Shown piece after piece: positions 45,640-58,836 of a stretch of 64,000 nucleotides of DNA. The notes beneath the pieces were generated by a model. The model ran no database searches. It worked only from the letters and a program-made list of their open reading frames with translations, and was not told the DNA's origin. How positions within the stretch are numbered: position 1 is the stretch's first letter; each line of letters opens with the position of its first letter. Source of the DNA: Eutypella sp. D-1 (Eukaryota > Ascomycota > Sordariomycetes > Xylariales > Diatrypaceae); contig JAJTTP010000010.1 in assembly GCA_023313575.1 (NCBI GenBank), positions 1,302,001 to 1,366,000 of the forward strand, written 5' to 3'. The translations under genes and the position numbers were made by a program.

Positions 45640-48420
45640 TCATGGATCAGAAGTCTTTGCGGGAGCGGGAGGGTCCAGCATCATGCTGTCTATGGTAGCT
45701 GGCGACTTCGCTTCTTCCGGAACTGGCGTCGGTGGCTTTAGTGGTGTCATCGCCGTCTTTCCTGCCGCAGCTTTATTTGCTCTGCTCTTGGTGTAGTCGC
45801 TGAGGCTCAGCTTCTTCTTCACCGGGCTAGGGTGGGCTGCAACGCCATTGACTGCCGACGGTGCAAACGGACTTGATAGGTTGTTACTAGCGAAAGGAGA
45901 CTGGGCTGTGCTCGTTGTTGTCGACGCAGGAGTGTTACCCGACGGGACCGCCGGGGCCGAGGCATCGAATGCAGGGACAGGTGGTAGCTGTACGCGTAAA
46001 TCAGGTGTCTTGAAATGGACGGTTGCAGCGGCTAAATCAGTGCTATTCTGTGCTGCCTTGGAATCCGTCGGGGGTAAAGATGGTGCATCCGTCATAGGTG
46101 TATCAGTCGATTGCACACTAGTCGGTATTTGCGCTTTGTCCACTGTGTCTATTGTAGGTGATGCGGTCGGGTCCCGTGCAACTGAAGGCGAATCTATTTC
46201 CATCTTGCCCATGGCGGAGGCGACCGACGTCGGGGAGGGGGTGGTTACACTTCGTCGCTCCGAGGCGTTCGCACGTGCGCGATGCCGGCTTTCCAGCAAT
46301 CGTTTCGATAGGGAGACGACCCTCCTCTTTGTCTTTGGCGCTTGTCGGACCGGGCTGTACCATTCCCCTTCAACAGGGTCCGTCTGTACGGAAGCGTCAC
46401 GGTATTCTGGACGTTGCCCTTGTGAAACGGGCCGGGGCGGAATGGGTACAGAATTTTGTGTTCTCGACGATTCCGGTGCGCCTGGTGACAGTGCAGTGGC
46501 CGGTGACCTCGAAACACTCCGTCTAGAAGTGCCAGCGTCGACATACCGCCGCTCAGACGACGCGTTGAGAGTACTGGAAGCTTGGCTCACCGAGTTGCGC
46601 TGTTTTGATTTGGCGGTGGTGGCAGAAGTACTGGCGCCATCTGAAGTGCGCTTCTTTTTCCTAGGAGGGGGCTGTTGCGCCAGGCGACGGAATGTGTCTT
46701 CGACCATTTGGACCTTGCGTTTCTCCCTATCTGTCAGTTCCGTCAACACCCCTAACGTCTCGAACGAGCCCTGGCGGGGGGCCGGGGTCATGTCACGGCT
46801 GGGTGGTTTGCTACGTGATGATCCTGACTCATTGTCCCCGGCATCATCGCCATGACCCTCGCTAGGGGCACGGCTATTACCGGTACTCGTCGGCGAGACA
46901 GCGGTAGCCTTGGGTTTCCGAGACTTCTTCTTCGTCGCAATCGGCCTTGGTTGCGTCCTAGTGATATATGTCCGATGGAAACGAACGAATGCGCAGTCAG
47001 GGCCTAGATCACAAGCACAACCGCCATATTCGGATAAGATAGTGTAGACCCAGGAAGAGATGGTCTGGTAGGTGTCCATTTCCGCTGAATTAAACTCCGG
47101 AAGCGCAGTCGTGTCATCATCGAGACCAAGTAAACGCAACATGCGCTCGCGATCATTCTTAGGCAGCCGGAAATCCCATGGTATAGTAATTTGCTCGCCC
47201 GAGTCTATTTTGCGATCGCTCACAAGCCAGAAATGGTACTCGGAACTACCAGAACCAGATAGATACGTGTCGAGCAAAGCATTCGGCCTACAGCTCCGCC
47301 GTACATACCGCGCGATAGAGCCCTCCTTCCTCGTGTCGATATATATGGGCAGCAAGGGGTGGAAGAAGACAAAAGGAAGCGGGGAGCTCATTGTTGGCCA
47401 CCGGTTCTCCGGGTCTTCGCAATAGTCCTTTTGTATCCCGATCTGGCCGTTGAGTTCGACAAGCGGGATATCCTTCTCGATAGCGGTTGGAGTCAACAAA
47501 TATTGCCAATGTAACGATGTATCTGGAGCAATCTGCACTTTCTTGTGGCCAATCTCCAGGGGACACTTTAGCTGGTTGATATTTGGTGGTAAAGGCTGGA
47601 AAACATCTTGATATTCCCGCCCGGTCTCTTGCTCCAGCTTCTTGTGATCGCGCAGCCACATAGAAAGGGAATTAGAAATGCCGAGACTAGCAAATGAGTT
47701 GGTCTGGACAAGGGAGATGTCGCCATCGTCGTTATAGAGATTCTTAAATCCACTAGAGTAATTATGAATCTCGACTTCCTGTGGCAAATCTGGTGGTGTC
47801 GTTGCAGGGCTAGGCGGATGACCATGAGGAACCCCGGATTTTTGGCTGTAAGGTGGGCTTCGCTTCGGATTCTGTGAGCTGATGGATTGACTAGACCGGT
47901 GCGTGCTTTTAGACTTTTTATGTTGATGGGTAGACGTTCCATCGTGAGCTTGTTTCGAGTTGGTTTCCGGACCAGCATGCCCATTCACAGTAGTGTCGTT
48001 GGGCTTGGCCTTCTTTTTCTGACTCTTCGTAGGTGGTCGCTTCTTATTTCGGTCGAGGGTTTCCGCCGTATCAGGTTTGGCCTGTCGCACGCGCTGTAGG
48101 TCGCGGGCTCGTTGGTGGTCGAGTGGCCGAGGGTTGCACTCGGCACACAAATGAGAGAAGTCCTCTCGATACGCATCCTGGGTATTATGTGGGTAGAAAC
48201 ATTCGATATGCTGCCAGGTATCGCATTTTTCACAATATATGGTGTTCCCGTCATCGTCAATGAAGCCGCATATACATTTGATTGTATAGGGCTCTTCGTC
48301 GACCGTCTCGACCTTACTGGACACATGATGCGGTAAGGCAGGTGTGGCTTTCGGACTGATAGCGGTCGTCTGACTCGGGGTCACTAAATGTGTCGACAGT
48401 GGTGGGAGCTTGTCTGTCAT
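45640..48420 (-). CDS. SET3: Set3-like PHD-finger and SET-domain protein
   Basis: 926 residues in one exon. The PHD finger is at residues 49-95 with the full C4HC3 set (C49, C51, C63, C66, H71, C74, C92, C95), ending LCAECNPRPL. A basic disordered stretch follows, then a SET domain around 300-420 with YVRRSCRPNALLDTYL and GEQITIPWDFRLPKNDRERM. The usual SET catalytic NHSCxPN reads RRSCRPN and the late Tyr is replaced (IPWDF), matching Set3 proteins that are thought to lack methyltransferase activity. Set3 scaffolds the Set3C histone deacetylase complex and reads H3K4me2 through the PHD. The C-terminal half is Ser/Pro/Thr-rich and disordered. Confidence 0.93.
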   Translation of the reverse strand: MTDKLPPLSTHLVTPSQTTAISPKATPALPHHVSSKVETVDEEPYTIKCICGFIDDDGNTIYCEKCDTWQHIECFYPHNTQDAYREDFSHLCAECNPRPLDHQRARDLQRVRQAKPDTAETLDRNKKRPPTKSQKKKAKPNDTTVNGHAGPETNSKQAHDGTSTHQHKKSKSTHRSSQSISSQNPKRSPPYSQKSGVPHGHPPSPATTPPDLPQEVEIHNYSSGFKNLYNDDGDISLVQTNSFASLGISNSLSMWLRDHKKLEQETGREYQDVFQPLPPNINQLKCPLEIGHKKVQIAPDTSLHWQYLLTPTAIEKDIPLVELNGQIGIQKDYCEDPENRWPTMSSPLPFVFFHPLLPIYIDTRKEGSIARYVRRSCRPNALLDTYLSGSGSSEYHFWLVSDRKIDSGEQITIPWDFRLPKNDRERMLRLLGLDDDTTALPEFNSAEMDTYQTISSWVYTILSEYGGCACDLGPDCAFVRFHRTYITRTQPRPIATKKKSRKPKATAVSPTSTGNSRAPSEGHGDDAGDNESGSSRSKPPSRDMTPAPRQGSFETLGVLTELTDREKRKVQMVEDTFRRLAQQPPPRKKKRTSDGASTSATTAKSKQRNSVSQASSTLNASSERRYVDAGTSRRSVSRSPATALSPGAPESSRTQNSVPIPPRPVSQGQRPEYRDASVQTDPVEGEWYSPVRQAPKTKRRVVSLSKRLLESRHRARANASERRSVTTPSPTSVASAMGKMEIDSPSVARDPTASPTIDTVDKAQIPTSVQSTDTPMTDAPSLPPTDSKAAQNSTDLAAATVHFKTPDLRVQLPPVPAFDASAPAVPSGNTPASTTTSTAQSPFASNNLSSPFAPSAVNGVAAHPSPVKKKLSLSDYTKSRANKAAAGKTAMTPLKPPTPVPEEAKSPATIDSMMLDPPAPAKTSDP

Positions 48421-51400
48421 AATCTAACAGACACCAAACAGTACAGTTGGGTGTCTAGGTTTTAATAAAGGTTTGTGTTCTCAACGTCGTAATAAGGATG
48501 GCATGACGACGAAACGATCTCCGACGCAACTGCAATTTGTGAAAAAATCGAATGCGGAGCGAGATCTCTTAGAGGACCTTATACCGATTCGAGAAATAGA
48601 TAGCACAGTATTACTACTAAATCGAAAGGGTGTCGAGGTCGGTACGAGGTTGGTATGGAAAGACTCGAGAAGCGGACGCGGGCAAACTCGGAGAATAAGT
48701 CGAAGACAAAGGAAAACTCGGAGATCCCAGGTAGATTCGTAAGGAAATAGTTAACCGTCCGAATAGAAATATGAGGATATGACGACGAGAGTGGTGAAAG
48801 TTGGTGAGCAGGGGCGGTCAAGATGTGTTCGCCAGCTCGCGATGGGGATGACAATCGACACGACGAAAATCGAGACTTAGAGCTGGACCAATGCGCCTGG
48901 AGTCAAGAACAGAAGAGGATGGTGTGTGTATAGCGATTATATCGCGTCGGTCGTGTAAAGTCGATTTCACGGGATATTAAAATTTTCTGATCGTATTTGT
49001 AAAAATCGAGAGTTGTCGAAGTCGAGGTGAAATCGTCTGGTTCGAAAGTTGGGTGGGAAAAAAAAGAGGGATTGGTATAAGAGAGGAGGGAGGGATGTGG
49101 ATTGGAGAGATGGGGATGAGAATGAGAATGTGGATGAGACGGGATGGGAGAGACTGGAACAGACTGGGAAAGAAACTGGACCAGAAAGAGAATACCTACC
49201 TAGGTAGTATGTAGTAGGTAGTATGTAGGTAGTAGGTAGGAGGTAGAGGTAGACATGGAAGAATTGGGTTTGAGCGGGTTGAGTTGAGCGGGTTGAGGGA
49301 GTGTTGCGGGTTTGCGGGTTGGCAAGTTTGAGTTGAGATTGGAGCGAAGAGGAACACCCAAGGTAGGCCAAGTCCACCCAGGACAAGACAGACATTGACA
49401 GACATACAAGCAGGCAGGTAGGTAGGTAGGTAGGCAGGTAGGGCAGGACAGACCAGACCAGACCAGACCAGACAAGAGACAAAAGAGAGAGAGAGAGAGA
49501 GATACATCCTAGGTGGGTGGGCGAGCGGGCATAATGGGTAGGTTAGGTGGTAGTACAGTACTTACTTACCTACAGTTAACCTGAACTTACCCTATACAGG
49601 TACCTGGGCAGATTAGAGGTATGTAGGAGGGTACCTACTTCTAGCGGAGGGCGCTCCAGTATGTAGGTATGCATGTACCTACGCCCTACGCCTAGGTAGG
49701 TACGAGGGGAGTGCATTTATTGCACAATGCAATACAGACATGCAGAAAAAAGAGAAACCTGGAAGAGAAAGAGAGGCCCTCGAGAACAAATCAGAAAATG
49801 AGACCTACCCGTTGACCTACCCCGTAGATTCTACCCAACTTGCCAAAACAGAGATGGAGAGACCTCGGAAATGCGCACACGAAGTAAAAAGCAGAGAAGC
49901 GCACCTGATGCGAGAAGAAACGCCTCAGGGACGACCTACTCTAGGTACCTTACCAAGGTCAAGTAGGTAGGTAGGTTGTGACCTGGACAAGCTGGAGTGC
50001 CCAGCTGTCCACGGGTAAGTAGTAGGAGGCAGGAGCGGAGTTCATTTCTGGGGTTGCTATCCGCAGGGCATCCATTTGGTGGTTCTGGTTCTGGTTCTGG
50101 TGGTGGTGGTGGTGATGGTGGTGCAGCAGCCAGCAGCAGCAAGAGCTGCGCAGTGCAATCCATCATCCATGGATGGGCAGAATGGCAAATGGGCTTTCCC
50201 CAAGTCCCTTCAAGGTTCGAGGGTGAGGAAGGAAGGTTCCTTGAACCGGGGGGGTGCTAACTTAGCACTAGGACTGTACATCGAGAGTATATATCCTGAT
50301 CGTCCATTGGTGGTAGTGAATGAAAGGTGGAGTAACAGAGGGGGATACCTTTGCCTAATCTGGTTGTGGCTCTGCTGCTGTTGCTCTCTCCAATGTTTCC
50401 AGGTTTATGTACTGTACATGTCCCCGTACAAGTACACACCTGGGCTGGGCACTGGGAGGGAGTGCTCGTCTGCACTACCAGATATCCATAGGGAATGAAG
50501 CATACCAATGATGACCACGGGAGGAACGAGATAGATGAGTAGAAAAACCTCAAGGAATCGACATATATATATAGCGAGAGAACACACTCACATTTCTTGT
50601 CGTATGTGGAAAATATCTAACCATTTCCATTTGTTCATCGTTGCGAGAAAATGGGGATGTTTCCATATTCGAGCATTCTTACCTACAAGACGAAGGGAAT
50701 GTGTGTGCATTGAAAATATTCTGCAATCGCAATAAAATGCGAGTTCTGATCCGCGGCCATTTCTCTCTCGCTCTCTCGGAGCAGAAGGAGTCTGGGGGGG
50801 TTTTTGGGGGGAGGGGGATCTGGGGGAGGGAGGAGCGCGATGCACGCCAACAAAAAAAAATTGGTCCAGCGGTCCAGTCAGAGGGAGTCATGGAGTAAAC
50901 CTTGAAATATTTGAAGGTAGGTATCGAATCGTAATCGATTCGAGAAGCTAGGACCACTTTTGGGTACCCTATCCGACGCCACTTTTTTCACACTAAGAAC
51001 AAATTTGGTTTGGCGAGTTGCGATAAGAATACCTCAAAACAGGCAGCTGACCACAGGTGGCAAGGTGGGTCTTGGTAGATTTGATAATTTTGCTGCCAAC
51101 TTTGGATGAAGGACCAAAGAGAAGACGTGCCGGGGAATGGAGGGGGAAAAAAGCATTAAAAAAAGAAAGGAAATGTGTCCACTCACAATCTCGCTCTAAG
51201 AGTTGGTCTAGTCCCAGGTTGGATTAGATTACTGTCAGCCAAAAATGGGAGACGACCCGGTCGCCTGCCGCGTAACGTAACGCATTCGACCCGGCGAAAC
51301 CCCACCCTTGCATCCCCGCCCCCTTCACGTTTTACTGGCTACCAAGGTTTTCGTTGTTAGGAGTTTTTTTTTTTCTCCCCGAGGCAACAGAAGGTGCTGT

Positions 51401-54400
51401 TAACGGGCCGGAAATAGGTGAAGCCGCGGCTGGAGCCTGCATTATGATTGAAGCCAGACATGTTTATGAGACCACGATGATATTTTCCTTTTGGAGAGGG
51501 ATATAGTTGGTGCTCGTCGATATTACCTGTCGGCTAGAGAGAGCGAGTTGACAAGCACTAATATGCTGTTGTTAAGAGTGTGTGCAATGACATAAGGTAC
51601 CATTATTTCGACAGAGTTATATATGAATAGCTGCCAGGACGGAAGTGATAAGCGGCGGGTAGTAGTATGTTAAAGAGTTTGGCAGCTGAGGTATTGGTAG
51701 GCATTGGGGTAAATGATAACTGGGTTTGGTGGGCGAGCAAGCGAGTAGGTAGCTGAGCTCTTGGGTAAGAATAGGGTCGAAACAATGTCGTGCAGATTGA
51801 GGGAAGGGCTTTTTATGTCATGGATGATAATAGACTCTCTTTATGGCGGAAACCTACATCGTTTGCCACCATGACTGGGTGTAACGGCTGGTCTAGGATA
51901 GTGTCGCCTGCAAACAATGCCTAACTGGTGCAAGACCGGCCCGCCTGTTCGCTGGCAATAGGTGATATGAGGACAGTCAACGTGGCACGCATAGCAGACG
52001 ATGGATAAGGGATAAGGGCCCCCAGAGTTGAAGCCAAGACCTGAAAGGTTTCTGTCTACCCTGTCACCTTCCCCAAACTCCGTTAAAAACATTAGGTAGT
52101 GATGCACAGTTCTTACCATTAATATTGAATAATCTGTTTGCCGGCCACGGCCATTGCCACTGGAAATCGAGCCGCTCGCCTTGGTATGTTTTGCTTGCTT
52201 AGCTTCGGAATGTAGGACCCAGGCTTTCGATGTTACGCCTATTCAGAACTCGGGCGGCATAGGTGGTTTATCCGTCGTGGTAGACCGACCTCTAGGATCA
52301 TCTCAACGGCCGTCAGTAACGCATCAAACGGTGTGCACCAAACTCCTCGGGAGTGGTGTTCTGGTGATTGGCTATCAATAGTATGTGCGAAACGTGCTGC
52401 ACAACAAAACGAATGGTGGCGGCTACATTTGCAGGATGACCAACCTAGACTTATGGCAAAGAGCGCAGAACGCCCATATCCAGATATTCCGCCCGAGTAA
52501 TTAGACAGTCCATACAGGTTTCTCTTGCATACGGCACATGCGAGGGAATCAGGGCATGGGTTTAATTAACGTGAACTATTCCCTGCTATCTAACCATTTC
52601 GCCAACGAGCCGAGGAACTTCGTGCTTCCGATGAGTATGCGTAACCCTGCATCATTGGTGCAGGATAACACGTCGTCAGACATGAAGGCACTGCCAACAA
52701 GCCAATAGGTGGCAGAGCAAGAGATCCAGTACTACAATATTGATACCGACGGCGAGTAAACATAACCTAGGTAGTTATAAGTCACTACGGACTACTCAAT
52801 CGCCACGACATCATAATCTACGCTGGGAGTGGCACTACACGATTCCACGATCCAGTCTTCCTCATGCCGTTGCAACAAGGCAGCGCACACAACGAAAACA
52901 AAGGGTTAAACATCAAAAATTGCACGACCTACGACCCCGAAGGATAGTAGAAAGGAGTCAGCTCCACGCTGTGCAATGCAGGCTTCCTCCCCTTCTATTC
53001 CCTTTTCATGATCTGGGAATAGAGTCGTAAGGTAAGTATGAAGAAGAAAAGGAAAGGAAACAGGCAAGTAGAAGGGAGCGGCCACAGGTATTTATATGTC
53101 CAAGGCGGTGTGGCGAGCTGGTTACTGATTGTTGCCTATGCTGGATTCTGCCGCTTGAACTTTCTGCGCTAGTCCTTTCTCGGCCCTTACTTTCTTATTC
53201 TCATTTCGATATACCCCACCATATCCACTTAGTCCACGAATCATTAGTGAGTCATCCCACCAACCAATCAAAAGACACGGCAATTGTTTTTGCTTATCGA
53301 AAAGACGCGCAATCTGGCAATCACCGGATGCCCATTGTAGTTATCTTCCTCTAACATTTTCAATCGCTCAATCGCCAAGAAACAAGCTTCCAAGCAGCCA
53401 AGTACCGTCCGCCCAGCTGCCTTCGTTGCCAAATTTTTAGGTACATGATACAGGCCACATAATACGCCATGGATTAAGTGACCTTGCACCAGCCACATTG
53501 TGGAACTTTCCCCCACGTATGGTACATGCACGATACAGACAGCGATGCGGGAGTCACTCCCATACTTATACGTAAACTATAGGTCGCTACACATTGTTCC
53601 ATTCCATGTATGTAGTTGCAGAAGTAAATCTTTTTCCACATCCGGCAACCCCAGAAAAGAAGCTCAATTAAGCTTAAATTCTGCGATCTGCCTTTCCCTG
53701 TTCAAGATGGCCATCTCCGGATCCCAATGGCGTGCATGTACACCTATCGACCGTCGTTGGCTCTGGTTCTAGCCTCTACCTACGTATGTATATGTATACA
53801 TATGTCATTTGCCAAATAGCCAGGCGAAAATGACATAATGGGATGAGGTATATATAGGTTAGTAGCATGGAGCCGATTTCTATCATAGAATTTCTGTCCT
53901 TCAGTCTTTCCGCACCACCAAGATCCAACTTCGTGAAAACTACCACAGCATGGACTTTTACGCGCCTAAGGCTCACACGATGCATGTACCCTTCACGTCG
54001 ATCTCTGGTCTAACAACCAGCTTTAGGGCTTGAGGGGATACCTTGCTCCATAGCAGCCTGGATATATAGTGTATACCACGTAATTATTACTCAAAGATGC
54101 CGTTAACGGTTTGCGATCTCTTAAGTCGAAACATGTCTGGTCTACTAGTCTTCTTATCCCGAGTAGCTGACGGCCTTGGATTATGCCCCTTCTATCGCAA
54201 ACTTCATCGATTAAGTCATTACCGCCTTAGGGACGGGCCCATCACGATTATATACCCCCTACGTCCTGATAGCGTTTAATCCAGAGACTACCCAAACGCC
54301 ATACATGCTCCATGGTCTGGGTGCGGTTGTGCTCCCGGATGATTTTTTCTCTTCTCGAGCTCGTACTTAGCGAGGACCTCGCTTGTGCTGTCGCAGGTAG

Positions 54401-54408
54401 CGGGGGTC
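48421..54408. other. 6-kb region without a recognisable gene, simple-repeat-rich
   Basis: The first kilobase is the SET3 leader and promoter. At 49195-49510 and 49560-49700 there are dense TAGG/ACCT repeats, a GACCA tandem (49449-49475) and a GA microsatellite (49486-49500). 50085-50130 has a GGTTCT/GGTGGT repeat. 50931-50950 is an inverted repeat TCGAATCG-TAAT-CGATTCGA. The rest shows only short frames with no protein motifs. An unspliced or noncoding transcript cannot be excluded. Confidence 0.45.
49417..49500. repeat. Compound microsatellite (AGGT, GACCA, GA)
   Basis: Runs in order: GGCAGGTAGGTAGGTAGGTA, GACCA units repeated about four times, then a GA tract. It lies about 1 kb upstream of SET3. 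Confidence 0.8.
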
Positions 54409-56987
54409 CTAGTCGGCAACAGCCGAGTTCTCGCGCTTGATGGTATCCGCGGCCTAGTCGCAAGTTTTCCCCAACATCCCGGTCAGCTTCCGTGGGTCCC
54501 CCATAGGTAGGCACAGCAATGGATGATAACAAGCAGAAACACGGAGACGAAGACATACCTTCTCGGCGATAGCGTAGACCGCGGCTTGGATGTGGCCGTC
54601 GGGGACTAGAGGGATGATGGCGGCGTTGACGACACGTAGGTTCCGCGTACCGTGGACCCGCAACGAGGGGTCAACGACGCCGCCCTTATCCAGCGGCATC
54701 ATAGCAGCGGTGCCGGACGGGTGAAACTCTGTCTGGATGAGGCGGCGCACCGTCTCCCGTCTAAGCTCCTGCCTGACGGCTTCGTCCTCGTCGTCACCCT
54801 CCTCGCCGAGACCAGGCTCGTCGGGAAACACGGGTCCCAGCGCCGCCATGGGCTCGGTCCGGACCAGGCGCTCGTTAACATCGAGCCCGAGGGCCAGGAT
54901 CTCGCAGTCGAAGGGGTGGGAGCAGTAGCGCGGGTCGATTATGGGGCCCTCGCCCGAGGGAAAAACGGACTCGGGCCCGCCCCGGGCCTCAACCACGCCC
55001 CGCGAAAAGGGCTGCATCGCGCTGACGGCCAGCTGGCCCCACGACGTCGACATCAACTCGTAGGCTGGCGAGTCCGTGCGGTTCAGCAGCGCCAGCAGCT
55101 GGCCCTCCTGTGCCGCGTAGCCCGCGTATAGCGTCGCGTCCGACTCGTATGACGCCGGCAGGTGATCCGTCATCCGCCCTGCGCTCAGCAACAGCTGCGC
55201 CCAGTCGTCCGTCACTGATCGCAGGGACGGGAAAGCCACCGTGTTCACCATCGGCGCTGTCCAGGGTCCTAGTTCGCTCGGATGCTGGTCAGTCATACTC
55301 TCACGCAGCGAGAGAAGGGAGAGGTAAGGGAGCCTGGCTTATTCTGACCTGTTCGGTTGGTGAGGTATTCCTCCCTCACCTCATCGCGTACTTCTCCCAC
55401 GATATTATCTGCCGAAAACATGTCCGGAGCAGTAACTATAGATATTGGTTCTAGGTGTCAGTTTTCTACCTTTTAACCACTCGTTCGCCATCGGGTTAGA
55501 TTGGATCAGGACGTACATCGGTATACTGGCTGGATCATCGGGTGGTCCTGCAGGTTTTGGCCGACGCCGGGCAGGTCCACCATCACAGGGACGCCTATAC
55601 GCTCCAGGACAGACCGCGGGCCCAGTCCGGAGACCTGCAGGAGTACCGGCGAGGAGATGGCGCCGGCTGCGAGTATGACCTCCTTTCGACAGGACACTGT
55701 GCGCTTCTCGGCTTCCTCATCGGTGGCGAACTAGCGCGAGGTAAGTAATCGAGGTTCGCATCTCAAAAGAGCGCAGGGGGGATCATAGCCTCCGAATATC
55801 GCGGGAACAGCGGAAGGAGACACTCACCTCGACGCCAGTGATGAGCAGGCCCGTCTTCGAATCAGCAGGGAGGGAGGAGTTTTGCGCGGCCGTCGTGTCG
55901 TCGTGCAAGATCTGCGAGACAGTGTGACCGGTGAGGACGTGGATGTTCGGGCGCGAGATCACCGGATCCAGGTACGCGTTGCGGGGGTCCTCGCGGGACT
56001 GCCCCTCCTCGGTCATGCTGCTGGGGATGATACTGCTCCCGACCGGGTTCCCGCTGTTCGGTTCCTCGTTAAAGAGAACCCCGAGTTCCTCCATGCCGTT
56101 GAGAAAGTTGACTCCCGCAAAGTTAGCAAGTCGGTCATACTGCAGAATTAGGGGAAGGGCGCAGCCCGAGTGTTATTTTGAGCTATGGCCTTGTTGTGAC
56201 ATACTTGACTGGTTGTAGAGATACTCGGGGTAGCCGACCTCGACCTGCCCCCGGGAAGCTTCTCGTGGATCTCCTTGGGCGTCCGGAGGAAGAGTTTGGA
56301 GGTTTCTGTCAAACTTCTTCGAGATCTTCTCCGTCTAAACAGAGCATAATCAGTCCCAACGCTCCTTCAAAACACTCGAAAAGCGGCAAGGAGATATCGA
56401 TCTGAACCCACCTTCCAGAAGTATGGTTGCATACTGTTCCATCCCCAGCCGGGGTTACCCAGGGCCTCCCAGGCATCAAAGTTGGCCCTAGAACCTCTTG
56501 TCCAGCAGAGGCCATTCAGAATCGTGCTGCCACCTACAGCCCGGCCCTGGACGAAGGGGCGGGTCTTGTTGTCTAGGTGTTGCTGCTCTACGGTGGTGAA
56601 GTTCCACTGGTATCTTTGGGAGTTGCCGCGGCCGATCAGACCCGGAACTGTGACATCCTCAGAGTGGTCATCACTAGGGAATATCAGTTAGCCAGTGGAC
56701 TGCTACATGACAGGGACTGGCTTGACTTACAGGTCTCCGGATTCGATCACCAGCACAGAAACTAAAAACCTAATCAGAATCCATCATGGCCATCTTGTGA
56801 TAGTTGGGTTCCTACCTGAGGGGTCCTCGGAGAGCCTAGTGGCTACGACGAGGCCGCCAATTCCAGCACCAACAATGACATAGTCGTACTTCTCGTCGAC
56901 AGCCAGGTGTTTGGTGCTATTAGGGGTTATATATACAGCTGTGGCAAAGGAAAGCCAAAGGCTAAGAAGCAACGACAGAGGAATCAT
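54409..56987 (-). CDS. Secreted GMC family FAD oxidoreductase
   Basis: 644 residues from nine exons: 56987-56816, 56761-56731, 56673-56412, 56334-56205, 56111-55828, 55730-55517, 55435-55349, 55268-54559 and 54453-54409; every phase closes. A signal peptide (MIPLSLLLSLWLSFATAVYI) precedes the FAD motif YVIVGAGIGG (G40-G45). GMC signature 1 is GRAVGGSTILNGLCWTRG and signature 2 GAISSPVLLQVSGLG. Both catalytic histidines are present: HPSGT (about 576) and DGHIQ (about 619). The family includes aryl-alcohol, glucose and choline oxidases; substrate is not evident. Exon 5 follows a GCTAAC branch and GGGAG acceptor giving QS-INFLNGMEELG; exon 7 (FTAPDMFS, EEYLTNRTG) removes an apparent frameshift near 55517. 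The ATG at 56987 is used; the frame extends only through a TTG. Confidence 0.92.
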
Positions 56988-58836
56988 GGTCCACGCCAAT
57001 CAGACACGCAAAGATGGAGGTAAGCTTGGTGTTTCTGTGATAGCGTCGCGTTGGTGGGAGGCTCGGGAGAGGAAAGCTGAAGGAAGATACGGATGTGGTT
57101 GTCGGCTATCGACAGTTAGTAACACCAATATGCCAGGAACCCGGTGTTTGCTTGCTCGCTTGCTCGCTTGCTCGCTCGCTCGCTAGAGCTAGACGGATGG
57201 GGACGGGTGTGTTGATTACCTGCCATATGGGCAAGTGTAGTAAATATTTGTCGCGTCTTTGTCGTATCAGGGCCAACAGTCAATTGCAATCCCCTCTGTG
57301 TTAACCATTTTGAGGATAGGTAACTTCCCACTACTCCTATTGTTCTCAACTTGGTCTACAGGACCACCTACGTACAGCAAACGCTTTTGGCAACAGCCCC
57401 AGGAAATTCACTTGTCACAGGTAGTGGATGTGCCTTTGTTGGTTATTACATCGCACTGTCGCACACTGCACGTCTCCTGTTACTCCATAAGTTCCATGGG
57501 CTAAGTCCTGCTGTAACCCAAGAGGTTCACATTTGTTACTTGGAGATCCGAAAATATGATTTTTAGGGGTTCTACAAGTGAGCAATGAACTGTATGTCAG
57601 CAGCCAACTTGATCCTTTTCACATCAAGAAAGTCAAGACTGAGCTTTGTTCGCTAGTAGATGATTATTTGGTAGACTTTCTCCCTTTACCACATATCTGA
57701 AGATACTCTTTTAAAGCCATTGAACTGCTGGTTCTCTTACAGCATACGTTTTCAAGCACAGACTATCAGGATGACCGGCAAGATTGACATTAGTCCTTCA
57801 TTAGTAATCTAGCTATAGTGGTATATGAATACTATCTATACTGTTACCTACAAGGTACTTTTTGGTAGAAAATCGCGAGAGAAAGGTATCAGGGATACTC
57901 AAAGCTGATAAGCCAAGGTCAACATAGGAAGAAGTCCCTGGCTGCCAGATTGTAGGGCAACGTGGTGTAATTCGCAGGCAATACCACCCTGTATAACCGA
58001 CCACTCTTTTGCCCTCAGACTATTGATACAATCAGATAACAATATCTCCTGGGGTCCTTCTCTAGGTAATTGCTTCCCATGGTTCTTTATGTTTATGCCG
58101 GATTGCTCATTTGCCAACCCACTTCCTTCGTATGTAGGTAGGTCATGGAATAGAGCAACTCGGATACCTCAAAGTCTCGGGTCATATTCCGACCCAGGTA
58201 GCCAACCAATGCAAGAGAACAAGGAAGAGGCTCGGCTGGTTAGGGTGATGGTTTTGGTTGACGCTAATGTGCCATCTTGCACATGTCAGGCCGTTAACGG
58301 TAATTTGCCCCGATGGGTATGCCATCGCCAACCTTACGCCCTTCCCAGATCTTCCAGATCGGCGGTTACCAGAAAAAGTGAGAGAATGGCAAGCACGAGA
58401 CCGGTATATGCCATCAAATAGCATAAAATCAAGGTTGAATCGGCGACCATCCTGGTTTCCATGCAGGGCAAAAAGATCCCGAAAGAGCTCAGGTACTTGT
58501 ACCTACATGGATAGGGACCTAGGATTCCATAGATAGCGGCTAACTATTTATCACTTGGACCTGGGGCTAACTAGCCCTTGTATGGCCTAGAAACCCCTGT
58601 AAATACCCCCCTAGCGGCACTTTGTTCTGGCGTTATCGGGCTTATCGAAGAATTGACTCACCACTAACAAGCACACCCCTAACCTCCTTCGAAGGGTCTA
58701 CCCGTTCATGTACATGTACCGTACCTGGCTTGCCTACAAACTCCAATTTAGGCGTTGACCGGGATCGGAATAGACGTCACTTAACACTTTTTTATTTTTA
58801 TTTTTTAAATCCCTCCTCTTTCCCGGCCCCTTTCTC
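56988..58836. other. Divergent intergenic region, 1.8 kb
   Basis: Contains a CTTGCTCG/CTCG tandem repeat (57150-57185). No gene recognised. It should hold promoters for the GMC gene and for NAGS. Confidence 0.5.

Noticed and set aside
50076..50498. 140-residue plus-strand frame
   Set aside because: Val/Leu-rich translation of a GGT/TTCT simple repeat with no motif.
55444..55520. Apparent frameshift in the GMC gene after HPMIQPVYR
   Set aside because: An intron from 55516 to 55436 with a canonical GTACGT donor and CTATAG acceptor restores the frame and the family sequence (FTAPDMFS).
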